DNA of 64,000 nucleotides from Siphonodentalium dalli (GCA_032622095.1 CP136061.1:83982324-84046323); one strand, 5' to 3'; shown: positions 42,279 to 54,894, numbered from the stretch's first letter. Notes: generated from the sequence alone by a model not told the origin. Program-made: numbers and translations.

Positions 42279-42917
42279 ATTTGGTCGGGATTTTGTTCCT
42301 ATAAACTGTAGAGAAATGTCATTGCATGTGCGATTCTCCGGGTGTAAAATTTAGAGCTTAGTATTGCGATTATGTTTAGCAATTAAACTAAATTGTCTCA
42401 CAGTATCTTGATGGGCAAAAGTATCATGCAGTATGCATTTAATCATAATATATATACTGATTGTGCTCATCATTCTCTAACCCAAGCACGAATATCCCAA
42501 AATCGAGATGAGTATAAATATGTTTTCACCTGCACGATCCACGTGTGTATACAAAGTTGCGTCACTACGGGAGGGGGGGGGGGGGGTATGGACAAATTCA
42601 AGAATGCAAGGTTAATTTTTGGGACTGACGACCACGAGACATTTGGTGGGTTTTTTCCCTGGATTATCCATTCCTAAAAAAAAGTAAGTTTACACCAGTA
42701 ACAACCTTTGGTGAGATATAAGAAAATATCAAGGCTTATTGTGTGTTATTTGGTAGTAATTTTGTTCGTCGATATACATATGTAGCACTTAGTAGGTCAA
42801 TGGGATACATGAGGGGTTACTACTGATGAATAGAATGAGTAGTAGCATCGTATGGTCTAGCGTATTTTATAACTATAGCATATTATGTACTGATATGGTC
42901 GATCATAATGTCATTTC
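42279..42917. other. Intergenic, no gene seen
   Basis: Holds a 14-G run at 42573-42586. No coding sequence or repeat family was recognised. Confidence 0.4.
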
Positions 42918-44980
42918 TTAAAGGTGGATTATCTCTTTGTAAACATGTATTATATAGTAACCGGGGTATAAAATATTAGATTTGAATAGAAGACTCCTGT
43001 CCGAAAATGCTTCTATCGGTTAACATGTTGAGTGCCGGAAATCAATTAGTAATCTCGTCAAATCGTGGCAAGATAGATATCTCTAGTAGATCATAATTTG
43101 GCTTCAATGGAGCAAGAATTGGATGACCTCGCGACTTTAGATGACAGAAACGACGATTGATAGTACTACGAGATAACTCGTAGTCGGCAATGGCGGAAGG
43201 AATTTGGGTATTCCCACCACCAGTGCCAACTACGAGTTATCTCGTAGACACAATTGGACACGTGTGAGCAACAAATGTGAAGTATAATGTAACCCAAACA
43301 AGTTATTTTGGTGGTAAGCATATTTATTGAGGTGTGTGTGTCCTTGTGGTGGTTATAGCTCGTTATATAGTTATATTATGGCTGATGCACGCTGGAGCAA
43401 ATTATACTTATATGAGCATGCATGGCTACAGACGATGAATCCGACGTGGAATCGGGTGAACTTGTTTCCTGTGAGGATAAGTTTATTTCGTCCATGCAGT
43501 AATGAATACGAGCATGCATCTTTACGAGCATGCATCTTCTGTTATTTTGGGCATTGTAAATTATCTCCCATTTAGCCTGACTATGCTAGGGTTCCAAAGT
43601 ACAGCCCAAAATAATAGTGTAGGAAGAATTGTCAGCACAAAATTAAAGTAACCATACAAAATGCAGTAGCCAAATACATTCAGGAGTGTGCTACGTGTAA
43701 CAATTCCATATAATCTATCCGTCTGGGAATAGGTTTTACCCTAATTAACCTCTATGCTACACAAAACCATTTATCCGTACATACATGTGGAACAGTTCGA
43801 TGGACTGCATGATGTATAAAGTGCGGTAATTGTTACACTTTCCATTGTCCAACACGTTCGGAAGAGGGTACTGTGTACAATGTAGCTTTGGGGAATAATT
43901 ATTCCGCTTTACTTGAATTATAAATAATAAAATACCTTGACCCCAAATGGAGCCGCACAGTGTATTCCAAAAAACAACTGCTGTGTTCCCTAATAATGAC
44001 ATAATGGTAGCATCGACAAGCGTAACGTCATGGATTATCGGCTTATCTTGTACTGGATGCGTCCATTCGTACATGATTGAGAGGGAACAGATTTGGCAGT
44101 CATGTGTGACGTGTGTGTGTGGTTGTGCGAAGTTTCAATGTGTTGAAACACAACGATGTAACCATTCCTCGAAACTGCCTTCGCATGTTTGTACATTGTG
44201 AATATCCACGTGCACATTATCAGTCTATTGAATACCAAAATCCAGTCCAATTGCCCACACACGACTGCCTCTGGTGGTCACTAAGTGAGACAGTGTCAGC
44301 TGTATTCACTCACAACTGGACCATTTTGAGTAGAATATATGTGCTGATGGTGCTCACGTCTGTTGAACAATGCAAGGAGAGCCACACTATTTATTTGATA
44401 AAATCACTGTTCTGATGTCCCGAGGCGGGTTTTCGTGGCGTATCGACCTATTCCACTGCTTCCGTTTGTCAGTTACATGACATGGAAACCACTACGAGAT
44501 AATTCGCAGTGGCAACCTGCGAAGGTTGCGTACTACGAGATAACTCGTAGTGGCACTCAACGTGTTAATATTAATTTTATTTCGAATATTTTCTTCTCTA
44601 AAAAGGTGTGTTTGTTCAGCTAACGAACAATAGTGGTTACCGTTAACAGAGACCAGAAATTTTATTGTACAATTTTGTCACGACAAACGTTAATTATACT
44701 CATTATGGCTTATATCTGTGGAACAAAACAATACAAACAATCAATCTGGGACATTTGGCTTTCGGTGCGTAGCCATAGGAACACCCCAGTGCTCTATATC
44801 GCAATATGGTATCATCCGAATGGTCGGTTCTAAAAATAGCAACATGAACGGTCCCGATTTAATATTCGAAATAAAATCAATGTTAAGCTTTTACGGACAG
44901 TGATCTTCAGTTCATATCTATTATTTGATACCCACGCAACTATTTAAAAAAAATTATTTAAAGAGATAATCCATCTTTAA
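42918..44980. mobile_element. TTAA MITE, AAGATGG family, copy H, interrupted
   Basis: The left part is 42918-43019, the right part 44569-44980, with TTAA at both outer ends. The inserted element at 43020-44568 lies exactly at the internal TTAA found intact in copy G. Confidence 0.85.
43020..44568. mobile_element. piggyBac-like TTAA element nested in copy H
   Basis: The ends are TTAACATGTTGAGTGCC and, reversed, TTAACACGTTGAGTGCC. Removing one end-to-end unit with one TTAA restores the host MITE exactly. Subterminal copies of ACTACGAGATAACTCGTAGT occur near both ends. Three or four short frames in the interior match no transposase I know, so it is non-autonomous or heavily decayed. Confidence 0.85.
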
Positions 44981-45033
44981 ACAATGTGTAAATGTTACCG
45001 GAACGAGAAGTCTTAGGACTTGTTCCGTAGATT

Positions 45034-46450
45034 ATGATGATGATGATGAATCGTTTTTTTTATACAGACAAGCTGCTCCAGTCCGTGAATAATTATCTCA
45101 CAAATATCACACCAATAAGGTCGGTCACGGGAGTGGATTCTTTCAATAGGTCGCCCGCTATAGTGCACCATGAAATATATGTTGGCTCACCATCTCGTAC
45201 TATATATACCACACCAATAAGCCGGGTTGATCGCGGGAGATGATTGTTTTTTTGTTTTATTAGGTCGTCCGATGTAGTGAACCATGAAATAAATGTTTGC
45301 TCACCATGAACACTTTCTCGTACTATATATATATACCACACCAATAAGGTTGATCGCGGGAGATGATTGTTTTTTTTTATTAGGTCGTCCGCTGTAGTGC
45401 ACCATGAATAAATGTTGGCTCGCCATGAACACTTTCTCGTACTATATATTCCACACCAATAAGGTTGATCGCGGGAGATGATTGTTTTTTGTTTTATTAG
45501 GTCGTCCGCTGTAGTGCACCATGAAATAAATGTTGGCTCACCATGACCACTTTCTCGTACTATATATACCACACCAATAAGGTCGAATAAATTGTTTATT
45601 CCTCCATATCAATGAACGACTGCTGCATTGAATGCTGTCCAAAAATATCACACTGATATGGGCGGTCGCCGGAGTGACTTCTTCTATGACTTGTTTCCCA
45701 CATATATCACAATCATACGGGCGCTCACCATTTGGATGCTCTCGTGTATACAGCGCTGAAATAGTGTATGAATAGGTTAATGTTTTCCCGCATATATCAC
45801 AAATATACGGGCCATCGCCGAAGTGAGTCATCTTATGCATATGTCACAAGAATACCAGCGATCGCCATGGTGGGTGATGTTATGTATTGTCAAGTTGCCC
45901 GAATGAGTGAACGTCATACGATCGCCAGAGTGAGTCATCTTGTGTATTGCCCGAGTGAGTGAATGTCCACTCGCAAAAATCACACCGATACGGTTGGTCG
46001 TCCGACGTCGAATGAATGTTCTTATGTCTGTCAGGTCGCTTCATATATTGAATGCTTTCCCACATACATCACAACTGTACGGCCGGTTACCATTTCGATT
46101 CTCTTGTGCAACACTTAAAGTGTCAGAATATGTGAATATTTTTCCGCATACCGGGTATATCACAAGTAGCCTACATACGGGCGATATGTACATGTACATG
46201 CATATTGATGTGCATATGTCCTCTCGCATCGATGCGGGCGGTCAAGAATAGGTGAACGTCGAATATATTGTCATGTTGGCAGAGTGAGTGAATGTCTTCT
46301 TGCATAATATTAGGTCGCTTAATAATGTAGTACTCGAATACTTTCTCGTATACATGTAGGTCATATTGATAGGGTCGGTCGCCGAATGAAATTCTCTTCT
46401 GTCTCGTCTGTGGTGATTACTTTGTCGCATATATCGCACTGATACGGTCA
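45034..46450 (-). pseudogene. Decayed finger array 3' of zinc-finger gene 3
   Basis: Finger remnants in several frames: GDGPYICDICGKTLTYS (45538-45840), QPYRCDFCEWTFTHS (45880-46065) and NRPYSCDVCGKAFNI (46041-46229). None is intact for more than one finger. They continue the register of gene 3 and show that the ancestral gene was much longer. Confidence 0.7.
45113..45590. repeat. Tandem repeat of about 118 bp derived from a finger
   Basis: Four to five units, each with AATAAGGTTGATCGCGGGAG, TTATTAGGTCGTCCGCTGTA and CACTTTCTCGTACTATATAT. The unit is a decayed finger with an expanded linker, amplified after loss of coding function. Confidence 0.75.
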
Positions 46451-46452
46451 CG

Positions 46453-47448
46453 TCAAGTTGCCTGAGTGTCTGAATGTCCACTCGCAAAAATCGCATCGAT
46501 AGAGTTGGTCGCACAATGAATTAGCTTATGTCTCGCCAGGTCGCTTGACATCTTGAATGCTTTCTCGCATATAACACAAGTATGGGGGCAATCGCGGGAG
46601 TGAGTCATCTTATGTTTCGTTAGACTGCCTGTGTAAGTGAATGTCTTCTCGCATATATCACATTTATACGGGCGGTCGCCGGAATGGACTCTCTTATGTC
46701 TCGTCCGGTCATTTGATGTAGTGAATGCTTTCTCGCATATATCGCACTGGTATGGTCGATCTCCGGTGTGTATCCTCTTGTGTGAAATCAAATTTGCCGA
46801 TACGCCGAATGATTTTTCACAAATATCACAGTTATACGGGCGGTCGCCGGCATGGTATCTCTTATGTCTCGCCAGGTTACTTGATTTGGTAAATGTTTTA
46901 TCGCAAATATCGCACTGATACGGCCGGTCACCGGTGTGAATTCTCTTGTGTTCAGTCAAACTGCCCAACACTGTGAAAGATTTCTCACACATATCACAAC
47001 TATATGGGCGATAGCCAGAATGAGTTCTTTTATGATTAGTCAGGTGGTGTGAATTAGTGAATGCATTCCCGCATATATCACATTTAAATGGTTTATCACC
47101 GGTGTGAATCCTCTTGTGTGCAGTTAAATTTCCAGAAGTTGTGAATGACTTTTCACAAATATCACATTGATGTGGGCGGTCACCAAAGTGAATTATTTTG
47201 TGATGTGCCGGGCTGCTTGAACTAGTGAATTCTTTCCCACATATACCACATTTAAATGGCTTATCACCGGTGTGAACCCACTTATGTACAGTTAAACTTC
47301 CTGAAGTTGTGAATGTCTTTTCACATATATCACATTGATGTGGTCGGTCACCAGAGTGAATTATTTTGTGATTTGTCAGGATACTTGAACTAGTGAATTC
47401 TTTCTCACATATATCACACGCGTATGGATGATAATTCGCTTGGATCAT
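46453..47448 (-). CDS. C2H2 zinc-finger protein, 11 fingers (gene 3)
   Basis: 331 residues, eleven intact C2H2 fingers, starting M-IQA-NYHPYACDICEKEF at the ATG 47446-47448. Linkers alternate TGDRPYQ, SGDRPYK and TGDKPFK. The last finger is followed by a short non-finger tail (CATNSIDAIFASGHSDTQAT) that aligns loosely with the tail of gene 1 (ATDRNDVF), so the shared C-terminus is old. No other domain. As with the paralogues, DNA binding is inferred from the fingers and the target is unknown. Confidence 0.9.
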   Translation of the reverse strand: MIQANYHPYACDICEKEFTSSSILTNHKIIHSGDRPHQCDICEKTFTTSGSLTVHKWVHTGDKPFKCGICGKEFTSSSSPAHHKIIHFGDRPHQCDICEKSFTTSGNLTAHKRIHTGDKPFKCDICGNAFTNSHHLTNHKRTHSGYRPYSCDMCEKSFTVLGSLTEHKRIHTGDRPYQCDICDKTFTKSSNLARHKRYHAGDRPYNCDICEKSFGVSANLISHKRIHTGDRPYQCDICEKAFTTSNDRTRHKRVHSGDRPYKCDICEKTFTYTGSLTKHKMTHSRDCPHTCVICEKAFKMSSDLARHKLIHCATNSIDAIFASGHSDTQAT

Positions 47449-47827
47449 TTTGGGTAAGTTCAGTTAGATAAAACAAATGAACATATATCACTACTAGTAT
47501 GCCAGATCAAACAAATGATTTCCCTCAAATATCACAATGGCATGGCCAGTCAGTAGAATGGCTTCGTCCACTTCCTGTCATGTTGATTAAAATTTTAAAT
47601 AGTTTAATTATCAGATTATTTAACTCCTCACAAATGCCACAGCGATATGGATTCAGGACCACAGTTATTGATCCTGATGTATGTTGTGTGAAAGGAAAAC
47701 GAATCTGTCGACAGCTTTGGGTTTGACGAAATGTCCGAAATGAAGGTGCACAGGTTGTTTCAAAATAAACGTTATACCAACTGAGCAATGTTGTAAAACT
47801 ATGACTTTGTTAGAACTTTGTTCCAGT

Positions 47828-47900
47828 CGTCAGAATATATTTGGTACTGATAATTGGATATATCTGTTGGACGTTCGATGCAATTTGCGTCCAGTCGCTT
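47828..47900 (-). promoter_or_regulatory. Conserved block 5' of zinc-finger gene 3
   Basis: CGTCAGAATATATTTGGTAC, TTGGATATATCTGTTGGACG and GCGTCCAGTCGCTTCG on the plus strand match the blocks at 27631 and 39390. It starts 380 bp before the ATG. Confidence 0.5.
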
Positions 47901-48640
47901 CGAATAAATCTCGGCAACGATCCACGGTCGTTATTTCGTGAGAATCTGGATTCAGAATCAGAATCCGATTACGGGGGCGATGCCAATTCCCACGTGGTCT
48001 CCGATACTATGTTTAATCTTCTCCCAGCGCCAAACATGGCTCATGTATGTGACACCAGTATCATTTGTATCTTAAAGTTCATGTTTGTTGTGAAAGTCAT
48101 GCTATGTGTATATACATATGACACCTGATTAGCTGTCAATCCGACTTAATCGCATATTTTTTTTCCGAGTTAAAGTGTGAATCAAATTCCGAAGACGTTG
48201 CGGAGAACACACGAAACTTGTCAGTTGTTACAGAACGTTGCGACAGGGGTTGGTTGGGGTGTCTCGAACCCCCCCCCCCCCCGAACTTTGGTACAGTTTT
48301 CTTAGCTGTACAGTCATTCATACGTGAGGCAAATCAGGATTCTTTTGACTAACTGTTCCAAATAATGATACGCACAAGCCAGCAAACGCAACAAACAAAC
48401 CCGATTAAAAAAAAAATACATATACAGACGTATGACTAACTCGGGGGAGGGGATGACCGGTGATCTGTATATATGTTCAACTTGTTTTGGTAGTCATGTT
48501 ACTTTGCCATTACTAATTATTTATTTTTCAGTTTAATAACATATGGGGAGGGGGTACCCTTAAGTTAGTCAGCACTTGTCCTCCAATCCCATTGTCTGTA
48601 TAAACAAATGTATGTGTTATATATCATTATACAAGACTAT
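47901..48640. other. Intergenic, no gene seen
   Basis: A 14-C run lies at 48269-48282. No gene or known repeat was recognised. Confidence 0.4.
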
Positions 48641-49449
48641 ACATACACTGGAAGATGCAGAGGAACTACAAAAGGACATCATACCACTAGAAGAGTTGGA
48701 GAATAAATGGAATATGAGCTTCAATCCAACTATGCAATGAAGCAATGCATATAACCCATTCGCAGAATATTATCGATTCAGAATACTCACTCCATGGGAT
48801 ACAATTAAAAAAGGCGCAGAAGACAAAATATCTTGGAGTGACTATTACATCAAATATGTCATGGAATCAGCATATAGTCAATACAGCTGCCAATTCTAAC
48901 AGGACGCTGAATTTTCCGAAGAGAAATCTACATATAAGTTCTCATCATCTGAAGGCGATTGCGTACAAGTCTTTAGTAAGGCCATTAATGGAATGTGCAC
49001 CGACTGTATGGGACCCATATACAGACAAGAATGTAGATGCATTGGAGAAAGTTCAACGACGCGCTGCTACATATGCTCTTAACAGATACAGAAGAACATC
49101 CAGCGTATCAGACATGATAGATAAACTGAGATGACACTCTTTACAGTCCAGGAGGCACCAGGCTCGATTATTCATGATGCACAAAATCCACCATCAACAT
49201 GCTGCAATAAAAATCGATGAATATGCTAAAAGAACAAGTGAATCCAGGCACACTAATGCGGCTGGCTACCTAATTCCACAATCCAACTACGATTTCCACA
49301 AATTTTCTTTCTTTCCCCGGACCATAAGAGAATGGAATGCTATACCAACGGAAATAGTCACCATCATTCCAGTCGATGAGTTCAGGACCAGGATGATGAA
49401 CCAACTATATCCATGCTGGACGTCCCAGAAAACCCAATCGACCCAGTAA
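48641..49449 (+). pseudogene. 5'-truncated non-LTR retrotransposon, reverse transcriptase C-terminus
   Basis: The frame is entered at about LEDAEELQKDIIPLEELENK (48641). After a frameshift it continues as AQKTKYLGVTITSNMSWNQH, LVRPLMECAPTVWDPY and LEKVQRRAATYALNRYRRTS. After a stop comes FFPRTIREWNAIPTEIV (49174-49449). This is the thumb and C-terminal region of a CR1/L2/Jockey-type reverse transcriptase; the catalytic part is absent. Oligo-A and (CAAATC) words follow to about 49560. Confidence 0.85.
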
Positions 49450-50168
49450 AGAATCAAATCAACTAATCATGACCTCCAAATTAAAAAAAAAAACAAAAAC
49501 AAATTCAAATCAAATTCAATTCAAATCAAATCAATTATTTTATCACAAACCCTAATCATGAAGAGAAATTATCGCCAGTCGTTGCCAAAATAAATTAGTC
49601 ATAATCATCAGCCTGTTGATGGTGGACTGTAATCGGAAGAAGAAGAAGATGTGTTATCTAAATTTGACAAATATTTGAAATAGATATGTCTAAACTAAAC
49701 TTTGGTACATTTCCAGAAGTTGGAAATTTCATGCATGACACAACATTAGTTGGACATTAATTTGACACCATATATAGGTTGGAATTGTTCTCATTGTTTG
49801 ATATATGCACTTAAGTACAATTATTTGCACTTAATTGTAATTATTTGCAAATAATTGAACTTAAGTGCAAATGCTAAGCAGGAACTAGAAGACTGTTTGT
49901 CCTACCTATCCATGCCATAAATGTAGTTATGCCGATACATGGGCACGCATGGTCCTTTGCCTATTTACAGGTGCGTAGCCGGTCTATTTAAGGGTCAGAT
50001 GCACGTTTGGCCAAAATATGGCTGAAATGATTGAAAACATCACTGTTGTCTGAGCCAAAAACAAAAATGGAAAAAAGAAAATGCATAGCAACCAGATTTC
50101 AGATAGCTCAGCATTATACATAGAATGTGTTGGTGAATTGTTATAGTATGCTGGAGGTGTGGTTTCAT
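49450..50168. other. Retrotransposon tail and intergenic sequence
   Basis: Contains the tail of the truncated element, an AGAAGAAGAAGA tract at about 49637 and a palindromic CACTTAAGTGCAAAT cluster at 49805-49872. No gene seen. Confidence 0.45.
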
Positions 50169-50759
50169 TTAAAGGGGTAGTGTACGCCATTTTCATTAAA
50201 TTTCCGGTGACAATAACGATCTAATATCGATAATATATAGAAACATAAGCAATTTGAGTCGAAGATGTATTCTGTATACGCTCAGGTTAATAGGCCATCT
50301 TAAAATTTAATAATTTAAAAGTTAATAATTTGATATAAATTGAATTTATGACTGGAGCCATAAAGTGGCGTCAATTAAATTACGAATTTCCGTAATCAAA
50401 TAAAGTAATTGAGGGATACTGGATTGTTAAACCGATCGCACAAACGATCGCTTAAAATATGATGATGATACGGGGAGAACACCCAAGCCACTCACTGACT
50501 AGCGACGATACAATAACTTAAATGAGTATATGGGACTAGTATGGATATAATAAAACTTTTATTTGATTCATTTGGTTGAAAACTGTACAAAAATTACTCG
50601 ACAACGATAATTTGTATTTTTGCATTCCGGTAAATTTGTCATCCGTAACACTACTTCGTACTCAACAGACTTTCAAATAATGAAAACATTGTTACCTTAT
50701 TCTCCGACTCGGAGACTATAAAAACCAACAACAACATTTGGCGTACAGTACCCCTTTAA
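50169..50759. mobile_element. TTAA-bounded MITE, AGGGGTACTGTAC family, copy 2
   Basis: TTAAAGGGGTAGTGTACGCC start and GGCGTACAGTACCCCTTTAA end. Inverted relative to the copy at 4713, about 590 bp, non-coding. Confidence 0.8.
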
Positions 50760-51501
50760 AAAGCACTTTGGTTTGACAAATGTGGGAAATATATGGGAAA
50801 AATAGCATGTCTTTAGGTACCGAGAACTTTTCAATAACTAAAAATGTTGGACCAAAGAATGGACCATGGTATCCTATGGCATCTGTTTTTCATGAGAGGA
50901 GCCATATTTTGTTCGTAAAATGAGCTGCTTCGCTATCAAAGACGGATTCCAAGATGACGACAATCTGCTTTATCAATGGCCGCCATTGCAAAACGTAAGT
51001 CAAAATTTATTCTGTTCGTTTGCGGACTAAAAAGGCAAATATCACAATATGCGTACACGATCAGCACCCGATCTCCAAGGGGTTATCTGTATAACTATCA
51101 GGAGAAGTCATATATACATTACTGACTTCCAATCTAGCTACTTTTATTGGGGGGGGGAAGAAAACATTTTTGATTGAAAAAATTAAATTTCGCCCATCTA
51201 TCTAAAATAAGCTTGATATCATTGCGACAATATTAAAACGACATAATTCATCTCTTAAAAGTATCAAAATTACATATAGTTACTAATTTTTATGTTTAGT
51301 TCATTGGTTTGCCCACATACTACGAAAATATACGTTTTTTGTGTAAAATACGGGGAACTATATATTGCGGCATACTAAAGTGAGTTATGAAACCATTTCC
51401 GATAATTTCCCGGGAAGTCCAAACCGAAAGTTGATTTTCTCTTCAAATTTGTGAATTTAGGCATTGCATAATGTCCGATCGCTCTCAATGACGACCCATA
51501 T
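50760..51501. other. Intergenic, no gene seen
   Basis: AT-rich with a short G run at 51148. No coding, RNA or repeat signal recognised. Confidence 0.4.
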
Positions 51502-51722
51502 TTAACCCTTTCAGTGTCAAGTCCGATTGTTGTATCAACCCATATTTCCTTGACCATTTTTCAAATTTATTGATTATAATAATGTGATACATTGATGGAA
51601 AGAGCTCTATATAATGAGCTCTTTCCATCAATGTATCACATTATTATAATCAATAAATTTGAAAAATGGTCAAGGAAATATGGGTTGATACACAAATAGG
51701 ACTTGACACGGAAAGGGTCAAG
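51502..51722. mobile_element. TTAA MITE, CCCTTTCAGTGCC family, copy 2
   Basis: TTAACCCTTTCAGTGTCAAG start; the end GACACGGAAAGGGTCAA shows a decayed TTAA. An almost perfect internal palindrome around GATGGAAAGAGCTC fills most of the element. Confidence 0.8.
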
Positions 51723-53552
51723 GAAGAGTATTTGGGAACGAGTCAGCACTGGTGGTACCAACGATCGATGAATGATTTTGTACTTGGTGGAAGTTTGATA
51801 AATTTTCGATGACTTGTAATATTTGTTTACAAAATGGCTGGCCAACGTCAATTTCAAACACTCTTATATTTTTTAACAAAAAAACGTACAACAGACAACG
51901 TTTGAAACGCTGTCATATATATGTTAGTTTTATCATAATAATCATGGTTGCCATGTGTTTATTCTTGGGCTATTTCTCATAAAAAAAATTAATCCTGTTG
52001 CCAAGTTCTGGTCACATGCTATTTTGTATTGCTGACCAGAGTGGAGACACCACAATTATTATTTTTTTTACAATTTGGAGGGCCAACGTCTAGATATTTT
52101 GTCCTATTTTGGTTGTAATCAATTATAATAGTTGATTTTATAATACTATCAAGTGCCTAATAATCGTCTCTTCAAATTTATTTTAGTGATGGGTGGGGTT
52201 TAGGCTGAACGTGCAATTAATAATTATAATATTAATAGTGTCAGATCACATGGCAATTTCACTCTGTCTCAATGTGGTCAAATCAAAACAAGGGAAATAA
52301 TCCAACAATAAATACCATATATGTGAGATTCATGTCATGATCTGACACCACACAAATGATTCATGCTGCATAAATCAAATTTTATCTAAAGCCTGTTCAT
52401 TTACTATATTAATATTGTTACACTTCAATGTGGCTGCATTTTCAAGGATCTCATAACTTATGCATATATGGGAAGAAACTTGGTTCGGTATCGTCATATT
52501 TAACTATTTATATTTAGTCAAATGTAGGATGTGCCAAACCTGGTTATCACGTTACATGTACAGGTACTCACTCAGCTTGCATGTACATGATCAACATTTT
52601 GGGAATAGATAGTGAAAGAGCTACCATTCATTGACTGGTATATATAATGCTGGAGTATTATGTACCCCCACCCCCCCCCCCCCCCCCCCACAAAACAAAT
52701 TTGGTGCAAACAGTTGGAAATAAATGTATTAAGTCAAGCATTGTTTTAACTCACTCAGTGTTACGGTATCTTATTTTTCATAAAATTTGCTTTTGGATTT
52801 GTTAACCTGCAAAATGTTTTGTCTCAATTACAGTTGACTGAACACTAACACATTGGATTGTCATGGGGTTGTCCTCTACCCGGTAGGAGAAGTGCAATGC
52901 GAGGTTGGGTTGTCCTGTACCTGGTAGGAGAAGTGCAATGAAAGGTTAATTCCTGATTACCTGTAACTGTCAACATTTACAGGTAAGTTGAGATAGATAA
53001 TTTCAACTCATTACGGCAGATACCACAATTAGCTGGAAACAAATGTTTTGAACATCCTACTCACAGTTAATAGCATCAAATAACAGCTGCGATTGTGTCC
53101 CCCCTCTGTACCTGTAGTATATCTCTGTTTTGCTCGCACCAGAGTTAATGAACCACAGGAGTTGTCACGTGAACTGGGGTCTTTGTTAAGTTCAATCTAA
53201 AATACATGTGTATTATCAAAATATTTTTTTGTTTTATTTTATCCTGTCGCTGCCATCCAATAGCAACGACACATTCAGGATCTCTGACATTTTATATGAA
53301 TTTTAAAATAATGAAATTGAGTTGAGCTTGTATGAAAACAAAAACCATGTTAGTTTTTATCCAAATATTTCAATTAGTACCAGTATAGGGCGATTCAGAT
53401 CAACATGAAGCTATCAAGTAATTAAATGAAACCTCCAACAGTTGCTGGAACCCAAGTGACGTATTCGTTAAATCTAATGTGTAGTCCCCCATAAAGCATT
53501 TTACAAGGCATTGAGATTGACCACTCAACGCTTCATGAACATACATTTTATT
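51723..53552. other. Intergenic, minor repeats only
   Basis: No gene seen. A small inverted-repeat unit with GTGTCAGATCA ends lies at 52237-52347, a 19-C run at 52671-52689, and a tandem pair of about 45 bp containing GGTAGGAGAAGTGCAATG at 52862-52941. Confidence 0.45.
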
Positions 53553-53800
53553 AGCTCACCTGAGACGAAGTCTCCGGTGGAGCTATAGTCATCACTCCTC
53601 GTCCGTCGTCCGTCCGTGCGTGCGTCCGTCCGTCAACTTTAAAAAAAAACATCTTCTCCTCTGAAACCATCGTACCGAATTGGTTCATATTTGGTGTGGA
53701 TGTTTCCTAGGTGACTCTCATTCAGATTTGTTCAAATGAGGTCACTGGGTCAAATAGTTGCGAAGCCAGGGCCATAACTCTATTCATACATAGTAATTAT
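53553..53800 (+). mobile_element. AGCTCACCTGAG-type dispersed repeat
   Basis: AGCTCACCTGAGACGAAGTC, then CCGTCCGTGCGTGCG and TTCATATTTGGTGTGGATG. This arrangement (a hairpin with AGCTCACC, a CGTCCGTC run, then a text ending in GGCCATAACTC) is a highly repeated invertebrate element I know mainly from molluscs. The assignment is from memory. Confidence 0.6.
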
Positions 53801-54894
53801 TACAACGACTTCTTGTTCAGAACCATTAATATACGGATTAATTTCATTGCTGTATTCATCTAATATTATACTTTGATCTTGAGTGGGTGAATGATTTTCA
53901 TCGAGTGAGAATGGATTTAATGCAAAATGTTTCAAGTTCTCTGTGGTCACATGCTAATAGTTATGTTTTTGATCAATGATTGATAGCATGAATTATGCAT
54001 CATCATCAGTTATTGAAAGGGAATGTTTGCTGAATACAGATGTAGCACATCCAGGGAATGTTTGCTGAATACAGATGTAGCACATCCATGACTTTATTTC
54101 ATTTGACTTTTGAATTTTTCCTTTATCAGCTTTTGTTAAAGATGCATAAATTAATGCTCCAAAATTACTATTTCTTTGGCTTCGGGGGTGAAATTATTTG
54201 ATTCGAGTTGAGGAACCCACCCATCAAAGTTCAGAGTGATCTGATATCGATCTTTTAAATTTGTCATTTCTCGAAATGTGTAATTATTTGTGGCCCAGAA
54301 ACGAGTCGTCAAACCGATTGTCTCGGACAAAATAACTCTAAAATCAAGTGGTAATTCGGCCAAATTTCGTTGAACAACATGTTGATAAATACCACGTTTT
54401 GGGAAATTTTATACCATAATTGACAGCGGTTAGCATTATTTTGTTGTAATCAATCGATTCTGATAACAAAAGCATATTTTAAAGATATGTTGTTGTTTTA
54501 AGGGGGCTCTGATCGGATTGAGTACCTTTAATTTAGAACATCTTAAATGTATCCATTTCTTACAGACATTACAGAACATCCTGACTTGATTTATGCAAAC
54601 AGGTTTACATCATTTGGGGGATTTTTTTTACTGGCATCACAAACAAATTGAATTAAATTAAATATAAATAACAATAATTTAATGAAAAATACAATGCAAT
54701 ATATAGAGTGGAGAGGAATCGCATCATTTCAGACATTTATATTTGTCATATTTAAGATCTATGCATGATGGCTTATGCTTATGCTTATGCTTATACCTAC
54801 CCACCCAGCCCCAAAAGTATGGGTCGTGAGAGAGGAACACAACATGGGCTCATGGTTCAGATCTAATAAATCTTTGGTTTTTGGAAGATGGTTT
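53801..54894. other. Intergenic, no confident gene
   Basis: A perfect 35-bp tandem pair (GGGAATGTTTGCTGAATACA...) is at 54020-54090. An open frame on the minus strand (54151-54363; FREMTNLKDRYQITLNFDGW) looks protein-like but lacks an ATG start, splice sites and recognisable family. A short TTATGC hexamer run is at 54774-54793. Confidence 0.35.

Noticed and set aside
43327-44415. Possible piggyBac transposase in the nested TTAA element
   Set aside because: I compared the short frames with the pattern of piggyBac catalytic and C-terminal regions and found no convincing match; best treated as non-coding.
54151-54363. 70-codon minus-strand frame with protein-like composition
   Set aside because: No ATG, no acceptor or donor and no known family; left as intergenic with a remark.
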